Below, piece by piece: positions 12,340-23,645 of a DNA stretch of 64,000 nt. This stretch comes from Adiantum capillus-veneris (lineage: Eukaryota > Streptophyta > Polypodiopsida > Polypodiales > Pteridaceae). Position numbers and translations under genes: made by a program. Each line of letters opens with the position of its first letter. Position 1 is the stretch's first letter. The DNA is taken from positions 140,294,211 to 140,358,210 of the forward strand of contig CM043966.1 of the NCBI GenBank assembly GCA_014529385.2, written 5' to 3'. The notes beneath the pieces were generated by a model. The model saw only the letters and a list, made by a program, of their open reading frames with translations. It was not told where the DNA came from and ran no database searches.

Positions 12340-12765
12340 TTGAAACACTGAAGTACTTGCTCACACATGCACCTGTTTTACAATTGCCTGATTTCACACA
12401 ACCTTTCTTTGTTGTCATTACTGATGCTGGTGGATCTGGCATAGGTGTTGTGCTAATGCTAAATGACCATCCCATTGCATATGAGAGTAGGAAGCTTAAG
12501 CCTAGTGAAGCTAATTATAGTGTCTATGATAAGGAGATCTTAGCTATAGTCCACGCCCTAGACATATGGAAACATTATCTTATGGGCTCAAAAATCCTTA
12601 TTAAGACTGACCAGTAGGCCATCAATCATCTCCTCTCTCAATCTAGTATTTTTGATAGGCACATAAAGTGTGCTAGCTTCATTCAGAACTTACATCCTAT
12701 GATTCAATATCAGCCTAGCAAAGCTAATGTAGAAGCTGACGCTCTTAGTCATAAGCCAAAAGATG
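12340..12765 (+). pseudogene. E1 RNase H remnant
   Basis: The ORF at 12,357-12,617 and its continuation carry the Ty3-type RNase H: VITDAGGSGIG (first Asp), SVYDKEILAIVHAL (Glu), IKTDQ (Asp, followed by a TAG stop) and VEADALSHK (last Asp). All four catalytic residues are recognisable, but the reading frame is interrupted by TAG at 12,615. It follows RT directly, as in all Ty3/gypsy elements. Confidence 0.75.
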
Positions 12766-13254
12766 AGAATCCCTTTGATCTTCGCTCTTACACATTTGGT
12801 AATATTCAAGAGGTGTATCTTAGTCATATTGCTACTGCTCAAATTCAATCTTTTGATGCTATGATTGATGCTTATGAAACAGATATGGGTTTCTCACATG
12901 CCTGGTTTGATTTGGTTGCCAATAATTATTTTCCTATCGGTGACTACTCTTTTGCTAATGGTTTTTTCCTTTATCGTAAAAAGCTTTGTGTCACTCTCGC
13001 GGGGTTCACTAAAACTATCATATCACGTGCGTTCAAGACATGTTTGTAAAAACCCCTTATCTGTGAATTTTGTAAGAATATAATGGACCCTTTTCTTTTA
13101 AAATCTGTAAGTTTTTTTCAAATCTGAAAAAATAATACCCTTTTGTATATATATTTCTGTAAGTTTCAAGAACTTTAAATACCCTTTTGTTGAACTCACG
13201 TGATAGGTTACATTTTTATTAGGTGACCTACCTGGGGTGTCACTGCACATTTTA
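12766..13254 (+). other. E1 spacer between RNase H and integrase
   Basis: The frame of the ORF at 12,699-13,049 continues about 280 bases past RNase H into the tether region before integrase, then decays. About 13,050-13,250 is AT-rich and contains a partial internal duplication (AATCTGTAAGTTTTTTTC and TTTCTGTAAGTTTC words, and two CCCTTTTGT-like words), probably an insertion into the coding region. I see no gene of its own in it. Confidence 0.4.
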
Positions 13255-13975
13255 GAGAATTGGCAATTCACAAAATGCATGCACCAAAGTATATGGGTCA
13301 TTGTGGTATTCAAAGCACTCTCTCTGCTTGCAATGACTACTTCTTTTGGTCTGACATGAAACATGATGTTGCATAGTTTGTCTCACATTGCATTGTTTGT
13401 CAACATGTCAAGAGGCACCATGGTAGAACTCATGGACTCCTCATGTCCTTGCCTATTCCAACAGGCCCTTGGGAAGAGATTTCCATGGATTTTATCACAA
13501 GATTTTCACCCACCTCTTTGCAAAATGATATGATGTGGATCATAGTAGATCGATTCAGTAAGCAAACATATTTTATTCCATATAAGAAGACTCTCGCTGC
13601 ACCAAAAGCTGCTAAAATGTTTTTGAATCTCATTTTTTCTCATAATGGTTTTCCGAAAGTTTTGATTTCTGATCGTGATGGTAGATTTTGCAATCATTTT
13701 TGGTGTGCACTCTGCACTAATCTAGGCTCTAAGATGGACTTCACGTATGCTTTCCACCCTGAACGTAATGGCTAGACAGAGGCTACAAATAGCACCATCC
13801 TTGACCTACTTCTTAGGGCCTATACAATAGACAATACTGCCAATTGGGACCAGCACCTCCCCCTCCTCCAATTTTCTTACAACAACACCCCACACTCTAC
13901 CACGAACAAGGCTCCCTTCAAGATTGTTTATGGTAAGAAGTTGCCTATCCCTATGACCATAATTACTAATGATTG
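13255..13975 (+). pseudogene. E1 integrase remnant
   Basis: The zinc-binding segment (H..H near MGHCGIQ, then C..C in HCIVCQ) starts at about 13,270. The catalytic core follows with all three acidic residues readable: EEISMDFI (first Asp), LISDRDGRF (second Asp) and TEATNS (Glu). In-frame TAG stops interrupt it before FVSHC and before TEATNS. NKAPFKIVYG marks the end of the core. No chromodomain was found before the 3' LTR. It would have inserted the cDNA into the genome. Confidence 0.75.
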
Positions 13976-14480
13976 TTGATTCCAAGGTCTATTATTGAAC
14001 ATGATCTCAGTACCACTCGCAATGACACATAATATCACATGTATTTGGTTAAATAAAAGAATCACTCAATTGAATAATGTCAATGGCTTCCTGCAGCCAC
14101 TTTAAGTCCCATGTATTAGCACTTTATTTCTGCATACCGCAATCACCGTTATGCACTTAGGCCTGACGAGGCACCATTAGGTAATGCATAGGTCACACTT
14201 TGGTGGAATGGTTTATCTGGCAATGAATGGAATGGAATGGACAATGATGGTTGTTATGGAATTGATTTTACACATGTTAGAGATTCTACGCCTTAAAAAG
14301 ACAAGACTGTCCGTTTTGCAAGATGTTTTGAAATTTTTGGTTATGGATACATGTGTACTAGATTGTGTACACCTAGCAAGGGAGGACTCTCCGTGATATT
14401 TAATATGTGGAACTGGCCCACCACATCTTTGGATATTGTTATGTACAATTGAGGTCAGTTGCTTTTGTAACCCCTGGGTA

Positions 14481-14789
14481 TATTATGGAAATGATGATGA
14501 GAAGGTTTGATGCAAATATTTATGGTCATGTGTTCATGATGTAGCAAGTGAGTCGGGCAAGTGGCTGATAGCAATTAGCAGAGAAATCAATAAGACTTAG
14601 GCTTTTGTATTTAGTTCAATAAAATCCCTCACCCAGAGTGGAATGTAAATAGCATCATTTATGTGATGACCCTTTTGATGAATAAGTATAAATACATGCC
14701 TACAGGAAGCCAACTCGCTCTATGCATGGGGGGATGATTGTGCCCATCGCTGTGTTCTCTTCCCCCCCCCCCCCCCCCCCCCCCCCCCC
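14481..14789 (+). repeat. E1 3' LTR, right-truncated, ending in poly-C
   Basis: It matches the 5' LTR from TATTATGGAA to TGTGTTCTCT, then runs into 28 consecutive C (14,762-14,789) where the 5' copy has a CT microsatellite. The remaining R/U5 part of the LTR is absent. The first dinucleotide is TA rather than TG. Confidence 0.8.
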
Positions 14790-15832
14790 ATTTGATGAGT
14801 AATTGCAAATATGGTGAAGCATTGTACTAAGTCATGTTGTATGCAATTGGACTTATGTAATTGATTAGTACAATCTAGCCCATTGTTAGATTTAATGGTT
14901 ATAAACTTCAAGTGTAAATAGAATCTTCTTCTAAATGGTGATTCGTCATGAAAAGCTTGAAGGATAGTGTGTTCTATCTTGTGTTTTAGGAAAGGAATGG
15001 GGTTGCCTTAATTCTCTCAATATGGTGTGGAAATGTATGTGTAGATAGTTTCTCAATGTACTTCCTTTGCATAGTGTGAAATTGATTCATGTATCAGTCT
15101 ATTCCAAAGCTTTGTAATGTTGTTTGCTCATGTGTTATTGGCCTTTGTCTTCCTTGCATCTCTATAACAATAACAACCTCTTAGCTCCATAGAGCTTCAT
15201 ATATGTGGATGCTCATGTGTGCATTTCAAATGTAGGGCATGTGTAGGAGCATATGTTCATATTTAGTTCTACATGAACTAGTATATTGATTCCATTAGTG
15301 AAAAAAATAAATTTGGTCAGTTCTATGCATATGAATATAGTGGTCATAGTCTTGTGTTTGACTACAATTAGCTTCTAATCTTGCTTTTCTTCATCGTGAA
15401 TTTGTATTTTTCTTGAAGATATCTATGTGTATATTAGGGGCATATTAGCGAACAATGTAGATTGCATATGTAAAGTTACATCTTGATTGTGATTGTTGCA
15501 AATTGTAAATGTAGTGTAACTTTGCCTCGATATGATGAATTTTGGCAAAAAACCTCATATCTCTCCCACTTAAAGGTTTTCCAGGCTTTTGGAAAAAAGT
15601 CATGATATGTTAGTTGGGAGCTGAAAGCATGGGTTGGTGGTACAAAAAGGACTGTCCTTGACACAACATAGGCTTGGTGGTTCATGTGTGTAAACATTGG
15701 ACCTTATACTTGGAAATGGGAAGGGGCCATATATTTCTTGTTTTTAAAGATGTTTCAAACAAGACACTTCAGAGAAGAGGTAGGGAGTGAGGGTGGGACC
15801 CGGGGGTTATGGTTCGTTGCTTTGATGCCAGC

Positions 15833-15835
<3 letters not shown>

Positions 15836-15898
<63 letters not shown>
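15836..15898. repeat. (CT)n(CA)n microsatellite
   Basis: About 29 bases of CT followed by about 34 bases of CA. Confidence 0.95.
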
Positions 15899-15901
<3 letters not shown>

Positions 15902-15918
15902 CCAGTGAAATTCTTGTG

Positions 15919-16028
<110 letters not shown>

Positions 16029-16528
16029 GTTTGGCATCCTATGTACCTTATGTTCTCCATAGCCAATGAAATTGTTGTGCTTTCTCTCTCCCTCTCTCTC
16101 TCTCTCTCTCTTTAACTTCTAGTTGCACATAGTGATGGTCAAGCAACTCTGGTTCTACAGCATTGTCTAATAATCGAAGGTTCCGGTCCATTGCATCTTA
16201 GCTCTAGTGTCTTAGTGTGAATATATAATTCTAAGCATTAGAAGCTATTCTCTTAGTAGTATGGATAAAAAAAGGGATATTTGATGGTTAAAATCCATCT
16301 TGTATACCTATTTGTTAAATTTCACAATTTTAGATCCTTGTCCAACAAATTACAAGAATATAATCATAGTTGTAATATGTGAATAGATGTAAAGATAAGA
16401 AAAAAAATCATAGTTGTAATATATGCATAGATGTAAAGATAAGACGTTAATTTAGAAGATTAAAGTAACATTTTTGTGTGCAATTAAAGAGAATCAAAGA
16501 TTGTGAAAATTTAAATTTTAATACTTTT

Positions 16529-17062
16529 ATACTTGGTTGTTTGAACAGAGTCTCTTACTTCTAAGTATGCATAGGATATACACATACTTTACATGTAGAG
16601 TCTTTTGGTTGTCATGAACAAATGTTCTTACCTCCATATGGACATAGAATAGGTTCACTTAGTACCTCTTGGTTGTTATGAGATAATTCTCTTATTTCCA
16701 AGTGAGGTTTAAGGTATCAAGTAGGATTCACTTGGTTGTTATTGAGCTAATGCTCTTACCCCTAAGTGAATATGGTGGAACAACTATAGGATTCACTAGG
16801 TTGTCATCGAGCCAAAGCTCTTACCTCCTAATGAATAGTAATCATGCTACATGCATAGTGTTTAGGATTCACATGGATGTTATTGAGCTCATGCTCTTAC
16901 CTCTATGTTGATATAGAAATTAGAGACCTCAGTTAATTTAGGGTCGATTGGTTGTGTTTCAGCAGTAGCTCCTACCTCCAAGAGACATAGATAGTGGAAT
17001 GTGAGATGGCTCCATCGCTCCCATAGGTTGTCTTGAGAAAACGCTCTTTATCTCCTAGTAGC
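16529..17062. repeat. array of eight hairpin-forming repeats, period about 62-76 bp
   Basis: Units start near 16,529, 16,598, 16,664, 16,726, 16,791, 16,867, 16,943 and 17,015. Each has an outer arm ending GG, then TTGTYAT, an inner arm, a 4-base loop, the complementary inner arm, CTTACCTC and the outer complement. Inner arms covary: GAGC/GCTC (units 4, 5, 6), GAGA/TCTC (unit 3), GAAC/GTTC (unit 2). Outer arms covary too: ATACTT/AAGTAT in unit 1, TTCACTT/AAGTGAA in unit 4. Units 1, 7 and 8 are weaker. The array lies just 5' of the hAT relic and could be its subterminal repeats. Confidence 0.75.
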
Positions 17063-17240
17063 CAGGAATGCCATATCCATTGGTGATTCTTCATAAAATA
17101 TTATCTTGGACACTATTCATTCATCATTTTAATTTAGCAAACCATGTCTATAACATTTTATCTTTCTCATTGCGCGATGATAGTGGAAAATTATAATTAT
17201 AGTGTGCCTATTGATTGTAGGATATCTTTTGTTGAAGTCA

Positions 17241-17969
17241 GATAGCATGGGCGAGAAAAGGAGTGGACATATGTGGAGGATTTAGAGAAAGGCAAAACAA
17301 TTTCGTTTATGGAATGCATACATTATGGGCATAAGTTTCACGGCAACACAACTCGCATCAAGGAACATTTATTCAACACTAGCCCCAATGTGCGACCATG
17401 TGTAGCACCACCTAAAGACATATGGGTCCATTTTGCAGGGTATGCAAAGAGATGCAAACAGTTAGGAATTCTTCCTAAGAGACAGAAGGGTAGGACGGGT
17501 GGGTCATCTGTCAATATACAAGAAGTGAGTGCAGATCAAGAGAATGTGGGATGTAGCCAAGGACCTTCAATGGGAACAACCCAAACATCTCAAAGTCCTT
17601 ACACCGTTCCAAGTGGTGTCATGGGAGGGGTGGATGAAAGTCCCGGGACATCCAGCAGAGTCGCTATGCCTGGGACTCTACACACACCATTTGCTCAACA
17701 AAACATGCTGGAATTGCATCTAAACTAGGACACAAGCCTTCATGGCTTGTGGAATCCCATTTAATGTCACAAGAAATCCTATTTTCAAAGATGAACTAAT
17801 GTCAACTGCAAAAAAGGGATTCCTCTATCCCGATAACAATAAAATGCGAACAGAGTATGTGGACAAAGTCAAGAGCAGTACAAAAGCAATTAGTGTCAAC
17901 TGCAAGATAGTATGGAGAGATCACATGATTATCCTAGTTCTAAGTGTCCCCTCTGTCCAATCAAGATAA
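17241..17969 (+). pseudogene. hAT transposase relic (BED finger and DUF659 start)
   Basis: The segment WTYVEDLEKGK followed by C-x-x-Y-G-H-K-F and TRIKEHL matches the BED zinc finger of plant hAT transposases. The second Cys of the finger is replaced by Tyr (codon TAT). About 100 codons of Ser/Gln/Pro-rich linker follow, then a TAG at 17,726. ACGIPFNVTRNPIFKDEL begins the DUF659 region in another frame (17,742-17,969). The rest of the transposase, including the RNase H-like core and the dimerisation region, is missing. There is no proper start codon. It is a truncated, inactive copy. Confidence 0.75.
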
Positions 17970-18773
17970 CATGACATCTCTCTCTCCCTCTCTCCATAGG
18001 CATAACAAGTTGTCTCTCTGTTCATGGCCGGTTTAGGGATAGCTAGCATGCTGTATAGCCAAGTCAAGGTCCACCAAGCTCCATAGCTTTGTCTAGCAAG
18101 CTGAAAAATGTTTGCCAACAAGCTTCATAGCCATAGATATCTCTCTCTTTCTCCTTCTCTCACTTGCTCCTTGCCAACAAACAATACTATAAGAGATTAT
18201 TGCTCGGGTGGCTTACAACTACTCTCTTTTGACAATCTAAAAGGTGCTCAAGGCACGGATGAACACATACACAACCATCCCATTGGCAATTCCATTGAGA
18301 CATGTCTTACTAATCAGGTTTTTCTTTGTAATTATTGGGTGGAAAAGAAACATGAATAGAGAAGCAAAGAACAACATCCTTCTTCTGCACTTGGATTATT
18401 GAAAGCCAGGACAAGGGAGTAAACACATGATAAGGTGGTACACTAGTAGTGTGGTAGTCACCACCCAGGTATTTCGCATAAAATTAATTAAAAACACAAA
18501 TAACTCATCAAAATACGAAGTGGTTCAAATTGAATAGATCTAGTAACAAGTTGGTCGTAGTGTGGTATGAAGCTACATATCAAAAAGTTCATGCGGTTAG
18601 CTAATAGTAGGGTTTTAGGACTATGGTAGCTACCTATCCGAGATATAGGTATTTAGTCCACCTAATCATGCATAGACCCAAGGAACAACATTTGTGCAGT
18701 GGTGGCGTGATGTTGGCACAAACAAACACTAGGGCTATCAAGGATTTAACAAAAGGAAATATTCTAGTAAATC
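17970..18773. other. non-coding stretch after the hAT relic
   Basis: CT-rich patches (about 17,972-18,000 and 18,140-18,160) flank sequence with repeated CCAACAA and AAGCT words. Small ORFs on both strands show no motif. It may be the decayed remainder of the hAT element or unrelated insertions. Confidence 0.4.
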
Positions 18774-19255
18774 TTGGACCACTTGACATTTTTTGAGCTG
18801 CAAAAATCAAATTTTAGCAATGTCAAAGACACCGTTCTATTGGGTATGTGCAAGACTTTGACTCAAATTACGGTCCCGCACACAGAAAATGAGCTTTCTG
18901 TGAAGAGAACCTCTCTGACAAAGATCTTGAACAATAGTATAGGTGTAGCCTCTATAAACCAATCCAAAATTGCTAGTGTCCTAGGTATCCATCAAAGAAA
19001 TATAGCTGCTACAACTTCAAATCTAGAGAATAAATATGAGGATGAAGTGTTGCCATTGAGTGCTTGTGAGAGAAAGTTTCCTTGAGGAATCATTATCACC
19101 AATAACATAAGAGATTTTTTGTATGTCTTTTGGACATCAAAGACCAGACTTTCACCTAACAAGAAGGACATATGTAAGAAGAGAATTGAAAGGAAAAGTG
19201 TTGTAAAACATCCTTTGCATCTACTCGATGACTCTCAGGTACCAATAACTCTTAG
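18774..19255 (+). pseudogene. unrecognised broken coding fragment
   Basis: A 103-codon ORF (18,774-19,085, no ATG at its start) is followed after a stop by a second short open stretch (about 19,110-19,255) with a plausible protein-like composition, including FWTSKTRLSPNKKD and KHPLHLLDDSQ. The two pieces may belong to one decayed gene of about 160 codons. I do not recognise the family. The composition (no low complexity, many Lys, Asn and Ser) suggests true former coding sequence, possibly a transposon-borne protein. The 127-bp tandem repeat follows directly. Confidence 0.35.
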
Positions 19256-19305
19256 CAATTGTAATTTGGTTGGTAATCCTTAAGGATGATTTGGTCAAGA
19301 TAGTT

Positions 19306-19850
19306 CCAAATTTGGTTGTCTGTTATATGGTAGTGGTTGTATAGACTACCTTAAGGTTCTATAGATTACCAATGGATTCCTCTATAGCTCTAAAGATATT
19401 ATGTATAGAACAAAAGCCCATATGAAGTACCAAATTTGGTAGTCTGCTATATGGAAGTGGTTGTATACAATACCTTAAAAAGGTTATATATATTACCAAT
19501 GCATTCCTATATAGTTCTAAAGCTATCATGTATAGAACAAAAGCCCTTGTGAAGTACCAAATTTGGTAGTTTGCTATATGAAAGGGGTTGTATACAATAC
19601 CTTAACAAGGTTATATATAGTACCAATGCATTCCTATGTAGTTTCAAAGCTATTTTGAATAGAACCAAAGCCCCGGTGCAGTACCAAATGTAGTAGTCTG
19701 CTATATGGTAGCGGTTCTATAGAGTACCTTACAAAGGTTATATATAGTACCAATGCATTCCTATGTAGTTTCAAAACTATTGTATATAGAACCAAAGTCC
19801 CTGTGCAATACCAAATTTGGGAGTCTGCTATATGGAAGTGGTTGTATAAT
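19306..19850. repeat. tandem repeat, 4.3 copies, period 124-127 bp
   Basis: Units start with CCAAATTTGG or a close variant at 19,306, 19,430, 19,557, 19,684 and 19,811; the last is partial. Each contains TCTGCTATATGG, TATACAATACCTTA-like, AGTACCAATGCATTCCTAT and ATAGAACMAAAG words. The first copy is the most diverged. No open frame runs through the array. Confidence 0.92.
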
Positions 19851-20356
19851 CAATCTGACCCTAGATCTTTAACAGTAATCCCAGAAGACAAGTCTGACTC
19901 TTCTTCTAAGCAATCCTTTAGGACCCGATTTCCCACGGAAGTGAATCGTTTTGGTGTGCTTCAAGGAGCCTTGATTGATCCTGAACACCTGAAAAGAGAT
20001 CGCCTGTAATTAGAGGGGCAGAGTTTAGAACTACGAGTCAGGTAATAAAAGTGGAAGTAGACCAAGAGGATGTTGGAATTTACAAATTCTTTGACCCTCG
20101 TACCTCAACTTCCTTTTATTACAAGTGCCTAGATCCCATATCTAATGAGTTGATGGATGAGAAGACTTTGTATCTCTATGTAATGGAGGGTAGTCCAGAT
20201 CAAGCCATGGTGATGATAGACAAGTATCATCGACAATATAAGAAAGCAAAGATGGATGAGCTTGCTGGGGTAACAATCGCAGGACAACCAGCAGATGTGG
20301 TGCTAAGACCAAGCAAATTAAAGCACGAACAACAACAAGGGAATTGGGGGAGACGT
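19851..20356 (+). pseudogene. unrecognised ORF fragments left of E2
   Basis: Two open stretches (19,803-20,009 and 20,048-20,356) have protein-like composition, for example NRFGVLQGAL, YKFFDPRTSTSFYYKCLD and DKYHRQYKKAKMDELAG. Neither begins with a convincing ATG, and I do not recognise the family. The second runs up to the ACGT tetramer at 20,353-20,356 where E2 begins, so E2 interrupts it. On the far side of E2 the same frame would stop after a few codons. It may be the upstream part of E3 or an unrelated fragment. Confidence 0.35.
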
Positions 20357-21156
20357 TGTCAGGAGTTTTTTGGAGCAAGGGATTGCACATATATACATAC
20401 ACATGCATGGTGCATCGAATAAAGGATTGACCATTTTCCAAAGCCAGGTGGTTATGTGGAGCCCACATGTGTACAGGTAGGACAACATGTACATAGTGCA
20501 TCGATTTTCACTATTACCAGTACCAGTGTGTTTTTTCTACAATAATGAGGAGTTGGTAGCACATAAAACTTCTCGAGGAATATATCCGCGGGTCGACAAC
20601 ATGAGGTAAGCAGGCACGTCACATGGCATCTACTGGCGTCAGGAGGTCGAATGGGGTCAATACTTGCACGTGGATGAGTACGGAGAGGACGTGGATGTTT
20701 TCTTGTGATAATTATGCAGAGAGGTCATCATGAGGACCATCATTTGGGGCCACTTCACGTGGTGGCGGGATGCATTATGGGAAAAACTCGAGTTCTTTTG
20801 TTTTGGTTGTGTAAGTTTCTTCTATGAGCGAAGCTTTTGCTCCAATTTGTGATTGTATGTGGTACATTTTACCCATATTGTGTGAGCTATTTGCTCCATT
20901 GGTGTTGGCCCAAGCTCTATTGTATCAAAACATCAGAAATTATCCTCTTTTGAGCTGATTTTTTTGGATGTGTGTGTGTGAGTGTCTCTCTGTGTGGAGT
21001 GGATAAATGGGTAATCTCACTCCATAGGTGTGTTCCCTGTCTCGGCCAGGTGGGTTGTGTAAGCCGAGTGGTGCGCCATAGTGTGTGTGTATATCATCCC
21101 AAGAGTGTGTGTCAGGTCATTATAGAGGCGTCCTATGTGTTTCCATCCCGCTCACA
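20357..21156 (+). repeat. E2 5' LTR
   Basis: Its right part (about 20,802-21,156) matches 23,646-24,039 closely: shared TATGAGCGAAGCTT, CTCTATTGTATCAAAACATC, CTGTCTCGGCCAGGTGGG and TTATAGAGGCGTCCT words. The right end is CGCTCACA. The left end is set by ACGT|TGTCAGG and is not checked by a second copy, because the 3' LTR lacks that half. Confidence 0.7.
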
Positions 21157-21162
21157 TTCTTT

Positions 21163-21180
21163 TGGCGCCCCCACGGAGGA
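21163..21180 (+). other. E2 primer binding site
   Basis: TGGCGCCCCCACGGAGGA lies six bases after the LTR end. It is nearly the same as the E4 site (35,207-35,224) and similar to the E5 site (41,562-41,580). It should pair with a tRNA 3' end closing in GGCGCCA; I cannot name the tRNA from the sequence alone. Confidence 0.7.
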
Positions 21181-22153
21181 TGTTCTTCGAGTACCTTCTG
21201 CTTCGAGCTTCAAGCTTCGAGCTTCAAGCTTCGAGATTTAGCTGGAGTACAGTGAGATACTAGCAGTGGTGTTACTTGCAGTTGTTGTGGGTATGCATCA
21301 TTTGGCGCCTGTTTGAGTGCATTGTCTGTTGGATTGTACGTTACTTGTGGAAAATTCCATTGTACGCCTTTGTGGAGCCATATTTGGTTTTATTTGGCAG
21401 TCCCAGCCATTTCTGAGACTTGGTCTGGAAGATAGTCATTTCTGAGACTTGACTATACGAGATTTTCATAAGCCTTCGTGTGAGGGTCGATAGCGTTAGG
21501 TTTTATTGAGCTGGGAGATTCTCAAATGTCGAGATCCTTTTGGTGATACAGGTAGTTGGAGCACCCTTTTCATGACCTCGCCATAGGCTATGTACTAGTG
21601 ATTCCTAATTGATGCTCGGGTTCTATTGTTTGTAGTTTAAGCATACATATACAGTCTATATTTTGGGTTCTTACTGCTCTACTTCTGGGGAAACTCTGTC
21701 AAAATTTTTCCAAGTTATGATGGTTGGTCTTTTGGTCTTTTAAGCCATTTATGTTGTTATGCTTCTGAAATTTTGGCAAAATTAGAGGATAAGACATGTG
21801 TGCTTTCTTGGGAGCTGCATGGTTGACTTTAATGGATGATCAAAATGGCCCTGAATTCACTCCTTTTCATTTAACTCAGAGAATCCAAATAAATGTTCAT
21901 GTGTCCAGGAAGATTTTTTTCTAGCAGCGCATAGTCTTTATGTTCGGGCCACGAAGATTAAGAGAGATCCTGGAATGTCCTTTGCCTGTTGTAATTCCGA
22001 TGATTAACTATGAAAACTCATTTGATGTGCATATGTTTGTCCTTATCTAAAGTTGAGCTCCATTGAGGTTTTTGGGGATTGAGTCAGTCAAAAGTTTTGG
22101 GTTCTTGCACGTGTGTTCGAAGGGGTTCTCAAAGCATCGTAGCTTGGGTAGCC
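21181..22153 (+). other. E2 untranslated leader
   Basis: It starts with a short repeated TTCGAGCTTCAAGCT block (about 21,198-21,238), then about 900 bases with no recognisable ORF up to the gag ATG. Confidence 0.5.
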
Positions 22154-23630
22154 ATGGCTTTCTCTTATCCGGAGTTTCATGGAAGAAGTGATGAAGATGT
22201 GGAAGAATTTTTGGAAAAGATGGAGGTTGCCTGCATTAGCAACCAAATCCATGACCCGGCACAGATGTTACGTCTTCTCCAAATTTGTTTGAAGAGTGAT
22301 GACGAGTTTGGTCCAAAGCATTTGAAGAAGAGTTGCGTGGGGCTGATCCACCTCTAAGATTGAGTTGGAACAATCTACGCCATGGGTTGGAAGTGGATTT
22401 TGTGAAGATAGAAGATCCTGACAAAGTGTGGCAAGAAGTACAAGGTTTAGTGCAAAAGAAAGGTGAGCCAGTAGATGCGTACATATGTAAGTTTTCATTG
22501 GCATGGGAGCGGATGTGCAAGGCCTTAGCACCACAGGTACCCCCACCTGACATGATGAGGAAGGACAGGTTCTTGGCTGGTCTTTGGGAGAATATATGTT
22601 GAAGGGTGAAGTTAAAGAAGCCTAGGACATATGAAGATCCACTAGAGGTAGCAAGGAACAAAGAGTGGAAGTTGAAGAAAATGAGCCAGTTAGGGGTGGA
22701 GTCTTTGCCCATGAGGTCTCAATTTCAGCCTATGGATTCTTCGCAAGGTTGCATGTCACGGGTTCATCATGAACCAGTGCTTCCTGTTACTCTTCAGGTT
22801 ATGCCAGCATTGATCACTACAGTAGTGCAAGGTGATGGGCTAAGGCAAGACATGAGACAAGTGGTAGATTTAATGAAGAATATCAGCCTAAACATGCTAG
22901 GTCAAGTGGGAAATAATCGAGGTCTAGGGAGGTTTGCAAATCAGCCAGGAGGTGAAGAAAGACCTAGGAATGGTGTTGGACAAAGCAATGGTAGGTTTTG
23001 GAGGCATACGCGCGCCCACATGTTATAATTGCGGAGAGTTGGGCCACATCAGCCCGCAATGTGATAAGCCACCAAGGATGGGGGGAGACATGTATCCATT
23101 GCCAAGACAGGTGCTAACTAGGTCCAATGATTATGGCATCAAAATTAAGGGAGATGAAGGAACCAGTGGATTGACCCAGGAGGAAAAGGGAAAGACAAAA
23201 GTGCTAAGTGTAGTCACCTTAGAGAAGGCATCAAAGCTAGAGGATACATTAGTGATGCCTATTGGGAAGAGGACCACAGAGGACAAGGAAGGAAGAAGTG
23301 TCCCAGGTCCTAGTAAGAAGAAGGGAAAGAGCCATGAAGGCGAGAATGTCAAGGCCAACAGGAAAAGGAGAGCTCGTCGCAAGTTTCATGTGTCAGATTT
23401 TCCACTAGGGGATGAGCAATTAAGCTATGACTTGAAGGAGGATTTGACGAGCAGGAAAGCATATGTTACTTTTGGGCAGCTTATAGAGATGGTACCTAAG
23501 CTAAAGCGACAATGGAAGAGGATGCTTAACCCAATGGAGAAAGAGCCAGAGAGGGGTTCAGCGAAGGTGTTGGCGATGGATGAGCTACCAGACATTTGCC
23601 CAATAGTAGATGTGTGGCACAAAAGATTTT
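22154..23630 (+). pseudogene. E2 gag and truncated pol start
   Basis: Gag starts at ATG 22,154 (MAFSYPEFHG). A one-base indel near 22,300 shifts the frame; the capsid region continues to a TGA at 22,601 and beyond (KPRTYEDPLEVARNKEWKLKKM). A second shift lies near 23,000, just before the zinc knuckle CYNCGELGHISPQC (C-x2-C-x4-H-x4-C). The frame then runs without a gag stop into the pol leader: SDFPLG, VTFGQLIEM and DELPDICP, all shared with E5. Similarity ends at WHKR, about 20 codons before the protease Asp of E5. The product would have been the capsid; this copy is dead. Confidence 0.8.
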
Positions 23631-23645
23631 GCCAAATTCCTCACT

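Larger units (their letters stand above)
7239..14789 (+). mobile_element. E1: decayed Ty3/gypsy LTR retrotransposon, chromovirus-like
   Basis: A full-length but dead element. Direct repeats at 7,239-7,684 and 14,481-14,760 are the LTRs; between them lie an iMet-type primer site, gag, protease, RT, RNase H and integrase in the usual Ty3/gypsy order. The RT and integrase wording (for example the stretch around [11 protein letters not shown]) resembles chromoviruses more than Tat/Athila, but no chromodomain is visible after integrase. Many stops and frameshifts interrupt the coding region. The 3' LTR is cut at a 28-base C run, and I see no clear target duplication. Confidence 0.85.

Noticed and set aside
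22236-22712. Antisense 158-codon ORF in E2
   Set aside because: Shadow of gag; no motif.
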